Shown one piece after another: positions 63,715 to 64,000 of a stretch of 64,000 nucleotides of DNA. The stretch lies in contig NZ_CP084530.1 of the NCBI RefSeq assembly GCF_023704175.1, positions 244,501 to 308,500 of the forward strand. The letters are read 5' to 3'. The notes below the pieces were generated by a model. It saw only the letters and a program-made list of their open reading frames with translations. It was not told the origin of the DNA and did not search any database. The stretch comes from Paenibacillus sp. YPG26. GTDB lineage: Bacteria > Bacillota > Bacilli > Paenibacillales > Paenibacillaceae. Positions within the stretch are counted from its first letter, which is position 1; each line of letters starts with the position of its first letter. A program made the translations under genes and the position numbers.

Positions 63715-64000
63715 TTAAGCTTCATCTTTGAGGCTCATCGTCACTTCGAAAGCGGTAATCGTCGATTCTCCTGAGGCTATAACCGATGTGGGATCACAAT
63801 GCGCTGCAGCCCATCTGAATATAAGCCGAGATCAACTGAACAGAGAGGAGACGTAAGTTTCGAAGGACGATGTTATTAAATCTGATTACGGCAAGATCTT
63901 GTGGAATAAGGCAGCCGAGCTTGGGCATTTGACTCATGACATAGAGAGCGCTACCATATCAACGGTCACGATCAGCGCCGTCGGCTGCTCGGGCAAGCTC
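63715..64000 (+). other. Window edge with an open frame lacking a normal start
   Basis: From 63857 a plus-strand frame stays open to the end of the window (48 codons, including SDYGKILWNKAAELGHLTHD). It follows AGAGGAG and TAA but has no ATG, GTG or TTG near a ribosome binding site; an ATT at 63875 lies seven bases after AAGGA. It may be a truncated gene. The family is not recognised and nothing else was found here. Confidence 0.25.

Noticed and set aside
1..64000. CRISPR array, tRNA or rRNA genes, prophage genes
   Set aside because: No regularly spaced direct repeats with unique spacers, no cloverleaf with a CCA end and no rRNA or phage structural genes were seen on reading either strand.

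Overview
The window most likely comes from a Paenibacillus-type Firmicute. This is inferred from strong AGGAGG ribosome binding sites with frequent GTG/TTG starts, a YesM/YesN two-component pair beside LplB/YtcP/LipO-type sugar uptake genes, a thioredoxin-type arsC, and a large NRPS/PKS locus. No rRNA or tRNA gene is present to confirm it.

Layout. 1-1577: the 3' end of a zeta-toxin-like ATPase gene, a terminator, a frameshifted minus-strand membrane-protein gene, and the leader of the big operon. 1578-36161: one plus-strand biosynthetic operon of eight genes, clearly richer in G+C than its flanks, ending in a strong terminator. 36249-40608: two uncharacterised minus-strand genes, a family-4-like uracil-DNA glycosylase, a double-HTH MerR regulator, and a tetR-lgt pair. 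40640-42900: an arsRBC operon. 43051-48110: a TetR-controlled MFS/ABC efflux operon. 48115-50592: a DUF2306 gene, a gene-poor stretch with hairpins, a 31-residue membrane peptide and a DUF3267 gene broken by an internal TGA. 50668-61266: an alpha-galactoside region (AraC regulator, GH36 alpha-galactosidase, YesM/YesN, two permeases, one lipoprotein). 61348-64000: a GGDEF relic directly behind a four-PAS sensor kinase, then an unassigned window edge.

The biosynthetic operon encodes a hybrid assembly line that I do not recognise as a described product. A 3094-residue protein loads a fatty acid (AL-ACP) and adds two serines. A 3559-residue protein has an AT-less KS-ACP module, served by the separate acyltransferase, then a C-FkbH-T module expected to supply a glyceryl unit in place of an amino acid, then a third Ser module and a terminal C domain. 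A 1292-residue protein adds Phe. An 1150-residue protein carries an adenylation domain with a Cys-like code interrupted by a methyltransferase. A cyclic-peptide-type ABC exporter, a type II thioesterase, a BtrH-like protein and a duplicated CPBP membrane protein are interleaved. No cis thioesterase domain is visible, so chain release is unexplained. If protein order follows the C-domain layout, a plausible chain is acyl-Ser-Ser-(C2 ketide)-glycerate-Ser-Phe-Cys(S-methyl?), possibly a lipodepsipeptide. This is an inference from domains and specificity codes read by eye.
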